Positions 9,457 to 18,416 of a DNA stretch of 64,000 nt are shown here, one piece after another. The stretch lies in assembly GCA_016712355.1 (NCBI GenBank), contig JADJRF010000005.1, forward strand, positions 2,488,427-2,552,426, written 5' to 3'. The notes beneath the pieces are model-generated. The model searched no databases. It was not told the origin of the DNA and saw nothing but the letters and a program-made list of their open reading frames with translations. The stretch is from Vampirovibrionales bacterium. GTDB taxonomy: Bacteria; Cyanobacteriota; Vampirovibrionia; Vampirovibrionales; Vampirovibrionaceae. Position 1 is the first letter of the stretch. Each line of letters starts with the position of its first letter. A program made the position numbers and the translations under genes.

Positions 9457-10431
9457 GTGACGTCTTTTTCCCCTGCGTCCTCTGCCCTGCCCCAGCGTCC
9501 TGACGGCGCTCCTGTCGCCCGCCTGCCGTTTGTGAAGATGCACGGCCTGGGCAATGATTTTGTCATGCTGCGAGCCGACGCCCTGCCCCCGCAGACAGAT
9601 CTGGCGACGCTGGCCCAGACGCTATGCGATCGGCATTTCGGCATTGGCGCTGACGGCCTGATTATCGCGGGTCCGCCGAGTGACGCGGCGCGCGCCGACG
9701 CCCGCTTTACGTATTACAACGGCGACGGCAGCCGCGCCGAGATGTGCGGCAACGGCATCCGCTGCTTTGCGCGCTTTGTACGGGCGCAGGGGCTTGTTTC
9801 GAGCGATATCATGCGCGTGGAAACCGACGCGGGCGTCTTAACGCCGCAGCTCAACGCCGACGGCAGCGTGACAGTGGATATGGGCGCGCCGCGATTGAGG
9901 GCGCAAGACATCCCCTTTGCCGGCGAGCATCAGGCGCCGGACGCACCCGTGCGCAATTATCCGCTGAGCGCGCTGGGACGCTCGTTTGGGGTATCGCTGG
10001 TGAGTATGGGAAATCCGCATTGCGTGATTCTGCAAGACTCGCTCAGCTCGCCGCTGGATCCAGCCGTCTTTGGCCCGGCGATCGAAACCCATCCGGGTTT
10101 TCCTCATAAAACCAACGTGGAATTTGTTGATATTCTGGATCGCCAGACCGTACGCGCCATTGTCTGGGAACGCGGCTGTGGCTTCACGCTGGCTTGCGGC
10201 ACCGGCGCATGCGCCATTGCTGTTGTCTGCGCATTAGAGGATCGGACAGATGCCGAAACGACGGTGCTGTTGCCCGGCGGCGCGCTGCGCATTCAGTGGG
10301 ACAAAACCGACCCGGCCTCGCGCGTCCTGATGACCGGCCCCGCCGAAACGACATTTGAAGGGAGCATTGATTGGCCGCTGCGCGTCGCGTCGCCGGAACG
10401 AACGTCGACGCCCGGCGTCATGGCTTCGTAA
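9457..10431 (+). CDS. dapF: Diaminopimelate epimerase
   Basis: Interconverts LL- and meso-diaminopimelate for lysine and peptidoglycan synthesis. Both catalytic cysteines are present: MCGNGIRCFARF (Cys about 96) and ACGTGACA (Cys about 248). The conserved KMHGLGNDF begins only at residue about 27, so with the GTG start used here the protein has an N-terminal extension of about 25 residues; a later start is possible but none has a better ribosome binding site. 324 aa. It starts 85 bases after atpG and may share its transcript. Confidence 0.95.
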   Translation: MTSFSPASSALPQRPDGAPVARLPFVKMHGLGNDFVMLRADALPPQTDLATLAQTLCDRHFGIGADGLIIAGPPSDAARADARFTYYNGDGSRAEMCGNGIRCFARFVRAQGLVSSDIMRVETDAGVLTPQLNADGSVTVDMGAPRLRAQDIPFAGEHQAPDAPVRNYPLSALGRSFGVSLVSMGNPHCVILQDSLSSPLDPAVFGPAIETHPGFPHKTNVEFVDILDRQTVRAIVWERGCGFTLACGTGACAIAVVCALEDRTDAETTVLLPGGALRIQWDKTDPASRVLMTGPAETTFEGSIDWPLRVASPERTSTPGVMAS

Positions 10432-10451
10432 AGCCCGTCCGAAAGGCCTCT

Positions 10452-10479
10452 TTGCAATTGGGGCGAACCTCTCTATAAT
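10452..10479 (+). promoter_or_regulatory. Candidate sigma-70-type promoter
   Basis: TTGCAA at 10452-10457, a 16-base spacer and a perfect TATAAT at 10474-10479, 54 bases before the start of the beta-propeller gene. It lies between the dapF stop and that gene. Confidence 0.55.
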
Positions 10480-10533
10480 GGGCCCACTGCTTTTTCGTTT
10501 ATCGTATTGATGATTTAGGCGACCCTGCGTTCT

Positions 10534-12051
10534 ATGAAACCGATGATTTCGCGCCTTGCGTTTTCGCTGATTGTATCAGCCTTCTTTGCGCTTAGCCCGA
10601 TGGCTCTGTGCTGGGCGACCGATTTACCGCCTACGGTGCTGTCGTATTTAAGAAAGCGCGATCCGGCCGTCAAGATTCGCTTTGACGGCATGGTGACGCT
10701 GAGCAATCATGACGTATATTTGCCCGTTTTCCCGCAGGATCCGTCGCACCCGCCCAATCCGTCGCAAGTCCTGCGTGAATATCCACAACAGGCGAAATCG
10801 CCGGATTTGATTCAATTTGATAATCACTTCTTTTTGATTCGGCTGGTCAATACGAGTTCTGGAAAGCTGGCGCTGGCGCGTATGGACGCCTATCCCATCG
10901 AACTGAAGGAAGGTCTGTTGCCGCAGGATTTATTGCTGCCGCCCAATTTATTTCTTCCAAACGAATTAAAAGTCATTCTAGGGGATTTGCCCTATAATCC
11001 GATTGAAACCGTGATGGGCGATAATTCCGCCGCGTCGCTCGCCTCCAGCAATTTTACCAACGCCGCCCGCACGGCCGTTAAAAAAACATTGTACGTAGCC
11101 GATCTCGATCGTCAGGCGCTCGCCGTGATCGAGCCGACCACCGGCCAGAAGCGCGAAAATATTGATTTAAACTGCGTCGCCTCTAACGTGCTGGCCTCGC
11201 CGGACGGTCACTCGGTTTTTGTGAGCTGTCTGACGACAGACGAAGTCGTGGTCGTGGACACGCGATCCAGTCTGGTGCGCACGCGCATTCTGGTCGGGGC
11301 GAAACCCACGGGCCTGTTGTATCTACCGGCGTCAAAAGCAGGCGGACGCGAGACGCTGGCGGTGAGTCACCGGTTTTCGAATTTTCTGACGCTGGTTCCT
11401 GCCGATGAGCTGGTGAGCGGCGCTCAGGCGCAGTTACCCGGCAACGGAGGTCCCATGGCGGCTCTTCCTGCGCTGAATCTGCTCTATGTCGCCGATTACA
11501 CCGAAAATAAGATTTACGAACTGGATTTCGCCACCCGCAAAGTGCTGCGGACGCTTAACGGCCTGCGCAATATGTCGGCCCTGTGGATTGACGATCGTAC
11601 GCCGGGCGCGGCCACGATTTGGGCGATTAGCCGCACTGAAGACAAGATTCAGGCGCTGGATCTGCGCAGCGGCGAAATTGTCGCCAGTCTGGCCGTCGGT
11701 AAAAAGCCGGTAGGCATGGTCTCCTGCGGCGGAAAACTCTACGTCGTCTCGGCTGGCGGCGATTTGGTGGACGTGATTGATTTGACCACGCGCGCCGCCC
11801 TGCATCCCATTACCTTGCCCGATGGCAGTTTCCCCACTGGCATTGTGGCGTCAGAATCTGACTTGAGAGCGTATCTTTCTGCCGCCGGAAGCGATCAGTT
11901 ATTTGTGCTGGATTTAAATGCGCAGCAACTCGAAAAAACCGTATCGCTCAATACGCGCGGCGCCGGCATCGCCATGGTCGGCGCGACGCCCGATGCGACG
12001 GCGGCCTCGTTCCCCATTAAAACCACCACCCCGCTCAAACAAACGCCGTAA
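10534..12051 (+). CDS. Secreted YVTN-type beta-propeller protein
   Basis: 505 aa. A signal peptide (basic start, hydrophobic core to residue about 28, ending ALCWA) indicates export. The body has repeated blades of the YVTN/40-residue kind, e.g. LYVADLDRQALAVIEP, VFVSCLTTDEVVVVDTRS, LYVADYTENKIYELD, ATIWAISRTEDKIQALD, LYVVSAGGDLVDVIDL, which usually form a seven-bladed surface or periplasmic propeller. Ligand and role are unknown. The next gene, also secreted, follows after 39 bases with a strong ribosome binding site, so the two probably form a transcription unit. Confidence 0.75.
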   Translation: MKPMISRLAFSLIVSAFFALSPMALCWATDLPPTVLSYLRKRDPAVKIRFDGMVTLSNHDVYLPVFPQDPSHPPNPSQVLREYPQQAKSPDLIQFDNHFFLIRLVNTSSGKLALARMDAYPIELKEGLLPQDLLLPPNLFLPNELKVILGDLPYNPIETVMGDNSAASLASSNFTNAARTAVKKTLYVADLDRQALAVIEPTTGQKRENIDLNCVASNVLASPDGHSVFVSCLTTDEVVVVDTRSSLVRTRILVGAKPTGLLYLPASKAGGRETLAVSHRFSNFLTLVPADELVSGAQAQLPGNGGPMAALPALNLLYVADYTENKIYELDFATRKVLRTLNGLRNMSALWIDDRTPGAATIWAISRTEDKIQALDLRSGEIVASLAVGKKPVGMVSCGGKLYVVSAGGDLVDVIDLTTRAALHPITLPDGSFPTGIVASESDLRAYLSAAGSDQLFVLDLNAQQLEKTVSLNTRGAGIAMVGATPDATAASFPIKTTTPLKQTP

Positions 12052-12090
12052 CGGCGCCATACGACTGGGTCTGCTCAGGAGGTCTTTGCG

Positions 12091-14325
12091 ATGACGTCAT
12101 GTTTTACCCCCCGTCTCGGGGCGCCTTCGCGGTTGTTGCTTCAGGCGCTCGTGATCACGGCGATGCTGGGCCCAGTCTGTCCCGGCGCGTCACCGCCTGC
12201 ATGGGGGCAATTGGGCGATTACGCCTATTATTACGCTCAAGGGAACAGCTTTTTTGAAAAAGGCGAACTCACAAAAGCGATTGAGATGTATGAAAAGGCT
12301 ATCACGCTTGCCGAAGGCCCCAGCATCCCCATCGCCTACAATAACCTAGCGGCGATTTATATGCGTCGGGGCAATTATTTTATTGGCGTCAAACAATTGG
12401 AAAATGCGCTGTCGGATTTTCGGCGCGCGTATTATTTATTAGAACCCGCCTGGCCGGATGGCATGGAGCGTTCTGAAAAGCAGGACGCCAACCGCAAGAT
12501 TTCACGCGAGAACCTTAAAATCGGTTACGGCAATCTACAAATCAGCCTAAACGATGCGTCTGCGCACCGTGAGCTCGCCAAAAAACTGCGATTTTCCGGG
12601 AAATTCCAGGAAGCCGTTGTCGAGTACGCCCGCGTACTGGAATTAAGCCCCTCCGACGCCGATTCCGCCAAGGCGATGGGTGATTTATTTAACGTGTTAG
12701 GCGTCGCCGAGAAATCCAAGAAATATTACGCGATCGCCGTTAAAAATGGCGCAGGCGGGCAAGACGGCGATTTACTGACGCGCCTGGCGGACGCCCAAAG
12801 CAAGAGCGGCGAAACAGACGCAGCGGTTCAAAGTCTTAACAAGGCGCTCGAAGCCGATCCCAATAATCAGACTGCCCTGCGTCAGCTTGAAGATATCTGG
12901 ATGCGCGAATTAAAGTACAATCCAAAAAGCGTCCTGGCGCACGCCAATCTGGCAGGAGTGTTCCAAAAACGCAAACTTTATGATCAGGCGCTTAAAGCCT
13001 ATAACAATGCAGAACTATACGCCAGTCAGGATCCGGCGACGACGCTGGACGTCAAAAAATTAATCCGCCTGAATATGGGGACGCTATATCAGGAAATGCG
13101 CGATTTCCCGATGGCGGAAAAGGCCTATACGACCGTCCTTCAAATTGAGCCGGGCAACCGTCTGGCGAATTATTATCTGGCCGCCATGTACCGTGATTCC
13201 GGGCGCGTGGATCAGGCCATGGGTCAATACCGTCGTCTCCTGGCGGCAGACCCGGACAATACTGACGCGATGAAAGATCTGCTGGAATTAATTCGTCGCC
13301 AGCCGCCCGAGAAGGCTGCGCCTCAGTTGCAAGCCTATGCCGATCAGTTTGCGGGCAACGCCTTAGCGCAATCGCGCGTGGGCGAGGAATTCCACGCCAT
13401 GAAAAATTATGAGTCCGCCGCCGCCTATTATCAGCGCGCGCTCGCTATTAATCCGGAGTTGGCCTCGGCAAACGCCAATTTAGGCGTCTTATTACAGTCT
13501 CAAGGCAAGCTCGACGAAGCGCTCCCTTACCTGCAGAAGGCCGCGCGACTGGATCCGCAGAATCAGACAGTAACAGGCCTGCTCAAAGACGCCCAATCGG
13601 CTGCGGGCCAGGACGCGCTCTCCAAAGCCGGGGATTTACTTCACGCCGGCCGCTATGAAGACGCTGCCGGCGCGTACCAGCGCGCGCTACAAACAGCCGG
13701 AGCGGACACCCCTGAGGCCCGGGCCTCTTACGGCATTGCGCTTCAGAATTTGCAGCGCCTGCCCGAGGCGATTGCTCAGTACCAGAAAGCAATCGCTGCC
13801 GCGCCTGACAAAGGGGATTTTCGCTATTATCTGGCCACCGCCTATCATCAGTCCGGCGACTTAACCAAGGCCGCCGCAGAGTATCGTCGGGCGCTTGCGG
13901 CCCCCTCGCTCGACGACGCGCTCAAACCCCAGGCGCAGCAGGCGCTGGACGGCTTAACCCAAGCGCACGCGGCCGATACGCTTAATAAGGCGGTCGATGC
14001 CTACAACCGAAAAGCTTACGCCCAAGCCTTAACACTGGTCGAGCAAGCCTTGCGGGAGTCTCCGCGCAACGCGACGGCGCTCTACTACCGGGCGATGATA
14101 TATAGCGATCAGGGCAAGCTGCCGCAGGCCATCAGTGGCTATCAGGACACCCTGCGCGCAGACCCAGGCTTCAAGGACGCTTATTTTGGCCTGGCGGTTG
14201 CATTAGAGAAGAAGTCGGATCGCGCAGGCGCGCGCGGAGCTTTTCAGAAGTTCGTGGAATTATCGGCAGGTCAGCCCGACGACGACTTCACCCGTTATGC
14301 GCGCGAGCGCCTGAAAGCCTTATAG
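12091..14325 (+). CDS. Exported tetratricopeptide-repeat protein
   Basis: 744 aa with an N-terminal signal-like segment ending near residue 35, then at least ten TPR units (for example residues 45-80, 165-230, 290-380 and 430-500, with signatures such as AIEMYEKAITLA, AAAYYQRALAINPE and PQAISGYQDTLRADP). TPRs form a protein-binding superhelix, so it is probably a periplasmic or outer-surface scaffold. Ribosome binding site CAGGAGG ends nine bases before the ATG. Its partner may be the propeller protein just upstream, by position only. Confidence 0.8.
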   Translation: MTSCFTPRLGAPSRLLLQALVITAMLGPVCPGASPPAWGQLGDYAYYYAQGNSFFEKGELTKAIEMYEKAITLAEGPSIPIAYNNLAAIYMRRGNYFIGVKQLENALSDFRRAYYLLEPAWPDGMERSEKQDANRKISRENLKIGYGNLQISLNDASAHRELAKKLRFSGKFQEAVVEYARVLELSPSDADSAKAMGDLFNVLGVAEKSKKYYAIAVKNGAGGQDGDLLTRLADAQSKSGETDAAVQSLNKALEADPNNQTALRQLEDIWMRELKYNPKSVLAHANLAGVFQKRKLYDQALKAYNNAELYASQDPATTLDVKKLIRLNMGTLYQEMRDFPMAEKAYTTVLQIEPGNRLANYYLAAMYRDSGRVDQAMGQYRRLLAADPDNTDAMKDLLELIRRQPPEKAAPQLQAYADQFAGNALAQSRVGEEFHAMKNYESAAAYYQRALAINPELASANANLGVLLQSQGKLDEALPYLQKAARLDPQNQTVTGLLKDAQSAAGQDALSKAGDLLHAGRYEDAAGAYQRALQTAGADTPEARASYGIALQNLQRLPEAIAQYQKAIAAAPDKGDFRYYLATAYHQSGDLTKAAAEYRRALAAPSLDDALKPQAQQALDGLTQAHAADTLNKAVDAYNRKAYAQALTLVEQALRESPRNATALYYRAMIYSDQGKLPQAISGYQDTLRADPGFKDAYFGLAVALEKKSDRAGARGAFQKFVELSAGQPDDDFTRYARERLKAL

Positions 14326-14355
14326 CGCACCGAAAGCCGTCCATGCCCGCGCGCA

Positions 14356-14386
14356 TTGACAAGCCGCCCCCTGATTGTGCTATCGT
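14356..14386 (+). promoter_or_regulatory. Candidate promoter of the original tRNA-Ile gene
   Basis: A perfect TTGACA at 14356-14361 is followed by an extended -10-like TGTGCTATCGT ending at 14386, about 60 bases before the tRNA 5' fragment at 14448. The intact tRNA copy lies a further 212 bases downstream, so it may now depend on this promoter. The -10 match is imperfect. Confidence 0.5.
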
Positions 14387-14447
14387 GGTTGCACATCCTG
14401 TTTTTACCCCCGTTAATCCCAACTCCCTAATAGCTGAAACAGACGAT

Positions 14448-14486
14448 GGGCCTGTAGCTCAGTTGGCTAGAGCGCACCCCTGATAA
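14448..14486 (+). pseudogene. tRNA-Ile 5' half (acceptor, D arm, anticodon loop): broken att site
   Basis: The 39 bases are identical to the 5' half of the intact tRNA-Ile at 14660 and stop exactly after the anticodon-loop heptamer CTGATAA (14480-14486). The 16 bases before it also resemble the leader of the intact copy. The 3' half is missing here, and a separate orphan 3' half lies at 37244. This is the footprint expected when a tyrosine recombinase integrates in the anticodon loop. Confidence 0.85.
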
Positions 14487-14608
14487 CGTAGAGCCCATGA
14501 GCTTGAGTCAGGAAAGAGAGACTAGGCCAAAAGCAGTCCCATTCAGGATCTCGAATCTCCGGTTCTCTTATGATACAACATGGATTCTCCGATGTAAAAA
14601 AACCGATG

Positions 14609-14629
14609 ACTCACTTTTTACTCAGTTTT
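14609..14629 (+). repeat. Paired integrase arm-type repeats, upstream of tRNA-Ile
   Basis: ACTCACTTTT at 14609 and ACTCAGTTTT at 14620, exactly 11 bp apart, about 70-80 bases before the core CTGATAA at 14692. The same pair with the same spacing occurs at 37096/37107 and 37351/37362. Interpreted as binding sites of the integrase arm domain; the sequence between 14487 and 14659 has no gene and looks like the end of a lost element. Confidence 0.6.
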
Positions 14630-14659
14630 CCTCGCTCCAAAATGGCTGAAACGCACGAT

Positions 14660-14736
14660 GGGCCTGTAGCTCAGTTGGCTAGAGCGCACCCCTGATAAGG
14701 GTGAGGTCCGGTGTTCGAGTCACCGCAGGCCCACCA
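14660..14736 (+). tRNA. tRNA-Ile (anticodon GAT)
   Basis: Complete 77-base cloverleaf with encoded CCA. Acceptor GGGCCTG pairs with CAGGCCC, the D arm is canonical, anticodon stem CACCC/GGGTG encloses loop CTGATAA with anticodon GAT, and the T arm contains GTTCGAGTC. It is the left attachment site of the island: its 3' half is repeated at 37244 and its 5' half at 14448. Confidence 0.95.
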
Positions 14737-14794
14737 TCCACGCCACTTTCAGCCGATCCAAGCCAGAAACGAGAGAAAAATCCCGACAAAAATG

Positions 14795-14890
14795 ACTCAG
14801 TTTTACAATCAAAAAACCTCTAGAAGCTCCTCCTTGAGGGGCTTTTCACGTTTTTACGGATTACTCAGTTTTCACAACCCAACTGAGTCA
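14795..14890 (+). repeat. Integrase arm-type repeats, downstream of tRNA-Ile
   Basis: ACTCAGTTTT occurs at 14795 and 14863, and its reverse complement AACTGAGTCA at 14881. The first lies 103 bases beyond the core heptamer, close to the 107-base distance of the equivalent pair beyond the right-hand core. Non-coding apart from the terminator at 14825. Confidence 0.5.
14825..14846 (+). terminator. Rho-independent terminator after tRNA-Ile
   Basis: Stem AGCTCCTC / GAGGGGCT with a three-base loop followed by TTTT. An almost identical hairpin sits at the matching place after the orphan tRNA 3' half (37384), which supports the view that two related elements begin at these two sites. Confidence 0.8.
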
Positions 14891-14903
14891 TAAGGGTGAG
14901 GCC

Positions 14904-15665
14904 ATGAACACCGATAGCCGAATCACAGACTGCGAGGCGCTTAAGGCGGAAATCGACAGCTATCGTCCGTTGGATGAATACACCCTCAACCAGCTCAAGG
15001 CCTACTACCGGGTAGGGTTGACGTATGCCAGCAACGCCCTGGAAGGCAACACCCTGACCGAGACTGAAACCAAGGTGGTACTGGAGGACGGCATTACCAT
15101 TGGCGGTAAGCCCATGAAGGATCACCTGGAAGCCATTGGTCACGCCAAAGCGTATGACCTACTGTATGACCTGATTCAAAATCCGAGCGTGACCGAGGCC
15201 GATTTACTGGCCCTTCATCGTTTGGTCGTGGAAGGCATTGACGGCACCAAACCAGGGCAATATCGAAGCAAGCCCGTCATCATTACCGGAACCGCCTACG
15301 TCCCCCCTCAACCTGCCGACGTTCCAGGACAGATGCAGACATTCATTGAGGACAAGCTTCCCAACTGGATCAAGGCCGAACATCCCATTCATACGGCGGC
15401 GCTGGCCCACCTGGAATTGGTGACCATCCACCCGTTTCTGGATGGCAATGGCCGGACGGCCCGGCTGCTCATGAATCTTCTGTTGCTGAAGACAGGCTAC
15501 CCCATCACGATTATCCCGCCGGTGTTGCGGTCGGATTACATGGCTTGCCTACGGTCATTTCAGGAAAGCCAGGACAACACGCCGTTTCTGAACTTCATTT
15601 CCAACGTGGTAGTTGAGTCGTCCAAGGATATGCTCCGGCTACTCAAGCACCTCCAACCCCGTTAA
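14904..15665 (+). CDS. Fic family protein (class II, with inhibitory motif)
   Basis: 253 aa. The Fic active site HPFLDGNGRTAR (from His about 176) has every conserved position for AMP transfer or related nucleotide modification of target proteins. An N-terminal SNALEG (residues about 43-48) fits the inhibitory (S/T)xxxE(G/N) motif, so the enzyme is probably self-restrained without a separate antitoxin. It is the first gene inside the tRNA-Ile element and overlaps the stop of the terminase remnant tail to tail. Possible roles: toxin, phage-defence or host-takeover cargo; the target is unknown. Confidence 0.9.
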   Translation: MNTDSRITDCEALKAEIDSYRPLDEYTLNQLKAYYRVGLTYASNALEGNTLTETETKVVLEDGITIGGKPMKDHLEAIGHAKAYDLLYDLIQNPSVTEADLLALHRLVVEGIDGTKPGQYRSKPVIITGTAYVPPQPADVPGQMQTFIEDKLPNWIKAEHPIHTAALAHLELVTIHPFLDGNGRTARLLMNLLLLKTGYPITIIPPVLRSDYMACLRSFQESQDNTPFLNFISNVVVESSKDMLRLLKHLQPR

Positions 15666-16109
15666 ACGTCCATCCAGCGGTCATGTTTGGGCTTGTCGCC
15701 AAAGACGTTGCTCATGAAGTTTTCCAAGGCTTCCTTGAGACGACGTTCCTTTTCATCGCTCATCGCCTTGTCCACATCGCGGGCCATCGCTTCCACCCAG
15801 TACCCGACGGCGATTGCCAAGGCGTCCAGACGGTCATCCTGGGCCAAGGCTCCCCGTTCTCGGGTAATACGGCTCATCTGGTAGAAAAGCTGGTACTTCA
15901 ACGCCTGCTCTGGCGGTAGGTGCTGGGTCGATTTGTAGTCCCGGTCAATGAGCTTTCGATTCACAATCAAGCGGTGCTGGTTCATCACGGGTTCGAGGGT
16001 ATCAATAATCCGCTTCTCTTTCTGGATACTGTGCTTCACCTCCTCGGTGGTCACCGGGTAAATGCGGGTTAGGAAAGGCTTGAGGAGTTGCTCGAACATC
16101 CCATCCCCG
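15662..16109 (-). pseudogene. Phage terminase large subunit, C-terminal fragment (T7-like)
   Basis: About 148 aa of phage sequence ending in DKPKHDRWMDV. The stretch LFYQMSRITRERGALAQDDRLDALA matches the nuclease-domain end of T7-like DNA maturase B/TerL (shown here in shortened form: ITRERGALAQDDRLDALA). The 5' part is cut off by an IS3 element at 16110. A second copy of the same 3' end is at 39551. Convergent with the Fic gene. Confidence 0.8.
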
Positions 16110-16173
16110 TGGTCAACCCCCAAAATATGATCCAGTTGTAAGTCAGTGGTTTGGTGTTGATGGGGTTCAGTAT

Positions 16174-17007
16174 TCAGGCGCATGGAGCGGAGCGGAATGG
16201 GACTGAATACTGAAGTCGCGCAGCCGGAGCTGGTGGCTTGTATCCCAGTGAGCTGTGCGGCCTGACGTGATTGTAATGCTCACGCCAGTCTTCAATAACC
16301 GTCTGTGCTTCTTTGAGCGTATAGAACAACTCCCCATTCAGCAATTCATCGCGTAACCTTCCATTAAAGCTCTCGTTGTAACCGTTTTCCCAAGGGCTGC
16401 CCGGCTCAATGTAGGCCGTCTTTACCCGCAGTTGATACAGCCACTCCTTGAGTGTGGCAGCGGTAAATTCGCTGCCGTTGTCTGAACGGATATAATCCGG
16501 CAATCCTTCTCTCAGAAACAAGTCACTCAGAACATCCAGCACATCATCACTGTTCAGACGATAATCCACACGGATGGCAAGGCATTTGCGGGTAAACTCG
16601 TCAATCACGGTGAGCATCCGTATCTTCTTGCCACAGGCCAGCCGGTCTGCCACAAAGTCATAGCTCCACACATGGCCCGGCCAGCAGGGACGAAGCCGAA
16701 TGCAGGAGCCATCATTCAAATACAGACGGCTCCGCTTCTTCTGGCGTTTAGGAACCTTCAGACCTTCCTCGCGCCAAATACGTTCCACTCGCTTGTGGTT
16801 AACCCGCCAGCCCTCAGCACGAAGCAAGGCGGTGATGCGCTTGTAACCGTAGCGACCATACCGACGGGCCAAACGGATAATATCACCCCGAAGCGCCTCT
16901 TCATCATCGGGCTTTCGTTTGAGATAGCGCTGAACGGAACGGCAAACGCCGAGCGCATGACACGCCCGGCGCTCCGATATACCATAGCGTTGCTGGCTTT
17001 TTACCAC
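16174..17007 (-). CDS. IS3 transposase OrfB, DDE integrase (copy 1)
   Basis: 277 aa with an HTH-like N-terminus and the rve integrase core: first Asp in VWSYDFVADRL, second in YIRSDNGSEF, and the Glu region GYNESFNGRLRDELL, followed by HNHVRPHSSLGYKPP-type ending (YNHVRPHSSLGYKPP). Complete and identical to copy 2. Confidence 0.92.
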   Translation of the reverse strand: MVKSQQRYGISERRACHALGVCRSVQRYLKRKPDDEEALRGDIIRLARRYGRYGYKRITALLRAEGWRVNHKRVERIWREEGLKVPKRQKKRSRLYLNDGSCIRLRPCWPGHVWSYDFVADRLACGKKIRMLTVIDEFTRKCLAIRVDYRLNSDDVLDVLSDLFLREGLPDYIRSDNGSEFTAATLKEWLYQLRVKTAYIEPGSPWENGYNESFNGRLRDELLNGELFYTLKEAQTVIEDWREHYNHVRPHSSLGYKPPAPAARLQYSVPFRSAPCA

Positions 17008-17030
17008 ACAACGACGCTTCCGCTCAGCGC

Positions 17031-17309
17031 TTAAAAGTTTCCCGCTGCCGCGTCCCTGAGGATCTGCTTGTCCAGAGTTAAATCGGCTACCACACGCTTT
17101 AACCGCGCATTCTCAGCCTCCAGCTCTTTAAGCCGCTTTGCCTGAGAGATACCCATGCCCCCATACTCCTTGCGCCATTTGTAATAGGTCGCATCCGAAA
17201 CACCCAGCTCCCGGCATATCTCTTCTACCGTCTTCCCCTGACCCGATAATACCTCCGCCTGGCGCAGCTTGCGAATAATCTGCTCCGGCCTGTGACGCAG
17301 TTTGCTCAT
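17031..17309 (-). CDS. IS3 transposase OrfA (copy 1)
   Basis: 92 aa helix-turn-helix protein: IIRKLRQAEVLSGQ, EEICRELGVSDATYYKW, then a leucine-zipper segment LKELEAENARLKRVVADL. In IS3 elements this domain recognises the terminal repeats and is joined to OrfB by a -1 frameshift near its end. Same protein as copy 2. Confidence 0.9.
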   Translation of the reverse strand: MSKLRHRPEQIIRKLRQAEVLSGQGKTVEEICRELGVSDATYYKWRKEYGGMGISQAKRLKELEAENARLKRVVADLTLDKQILRDAAAGNF

Positions 17310-17389
17310 ATCTCCCTCCTATTTGTCGGTCTCTTCTTTTTACCTCAACTACGAGATAATTTCTGGACCGAATTATAGGGGGCGGGTCA

Positions 17390-18018
17390 CCTTTTCGTTT
17401 CACCCATGTATAGAGGTTGACAGTCTTTTCCGGGGCTTCATCGGTCTTACCCAAAACGAGTTGACGAATCTTCTCCGGTAATGCCGCCGGGGCAACGGTT
17501 TCATGAATCACGATTTCCAGTACATGACCCATCGGGTCGCGCACGACCACGTAACGGTCCAAGTGGAAGACCCGCATCCCGTCGGGCTGGGACATATCCA
17601 TCAGGACATTCCCGGCCACAAGCAAGTGCTTCAGGATTTCAAAGACGGCCACGCGATCCGCTGAGACCTCAATCTCGGTCATCACGGCCTGTTCGACTCG
17701 GGAGAGCGCCGTCTCCAGTTCGGTTTTCAATCCGGGATCCGTCTGACCCTGGATAAACTCGTCCACCCGTAGCCGAAAGAAGGGACTGTTTGGCGGCAAC
17801 AAAGCCAACAATAGTTTGGAAGCTAAATTGTTGACCCCTCTGGCTCCTACTCCTTGATAGGGTGTTTCCAGCTTCGTTGTGGAATTATGTCCGTTGGGTG
17901 GGAGCAGGCTAGGGATGGTATATTTCGAGGCTTCCCGCGCCCGGTCCAGGTAGACAAAGCGGCGGGTTTCCAGCTCCCGATACCGAGCTTCGGCGGTTCC
18001 GACCACAGCGCTATCCAT
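17390..18018 (-). pseudogene. Phage portal (head-tail connector) N-terminal fragment
   Basis: About 209 aa, starting MDSAVVGTAEARYRELETRR and containing YLDRAREASKYTIPSLLPP and GARGVNNLASKLLLALLPP, the conserved opening of T7-like connector proteins. The frame is cut by the IS3 copy 1 end at 17389 after NLYTWVKRK. Together with the terminase fragment it marks a decayed podovirus-like prophage. Confidence 0.8.
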
Positions 18019-18019
18019 A

Positions 18020-18256
18020 CTAATTGGGCACGTTCAGCCCCGAGCCTGGACCCGGAATCAATAAATCAATCCGAAGAGACCGGGTGCCACTCCGACGAGC
18101 GGACGCCAAATTGCTATCCGTCTTCCTTTTACGGGCTTGTTCATCTTCTTGAGATAAAGGCGCGGTCGGTGTGGGCTCTGGAGGGGGCGGGACCGGCGGG
18201 AGCGGTGTGGGTTGTACGGCAGGAATCTTTGGCATTTTAGGTTTGGATCCGCACAT
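18020..18256 (-). CDS. Small proline-rich phage protein
   Basis: 78 aa starting MCGSKPKMPKIP with a run of prolines and then a basic stretch ARKRKTDSNLASARRSGTRS. Small proteins starting MCG... and rich in proline are often encoded beside the connector in T7-like phages, but I do not recognise a defined family. Directly before the portal fragment on the same strand, one base apart. Confidence 0.5.
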   Translation of the reverse strand: MCGSKPKMPKIPAVQPTPLPPVPPPPEPTPTAPLSQEDEQARKRKTDSNLASARRSGTRSLRIDLLIPGPGSGLNVPN

Positions 18257-18416
18257 CTACACATTCTCCAAAAGGTTTTCTTGCTGACGTTTTGATTGTT
18301 CGATGAGAAAGCGCACGACCCGACGCTCTCCGACGGTGACCCGCCCCCTATAATTCGGTCCAGAAATTATCTCGTAGTTGAGGTAAAAAGAAGAGACCGA
18401 CAAATAGGAGGGAGAT

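Larger units (their letters stand above)
16110..17389 (-). mobile_element. IS3-family insertion sequence, copy 1 (1280 bp)
   Basis: Identical, as far as read, to the copy at 18337-19616 but inverted. Ends are TGACCCGCCCCC and the reverse of TGGTCAACCCCC, giving imperfect terminal repeats that both reach TCCAG. Boundaries are accurate to one or two bases. It separates the terminase fragment from the portal fragment. The outer base quartets of copy 1 and copy 2 on the left sides are CCGT and ACGG, reverse complements of each other. Confidence 0.85.

Noticed and set aside
14890..14901. ATAAGGGTGAGG before the Fic gene equals part of the tRNA-Ile 3' half and might be another att remnant.
   Set aside because: Only 12 bases match, and AAGGGTGAGG just before an ATG is better explained as a ribosome binding site.
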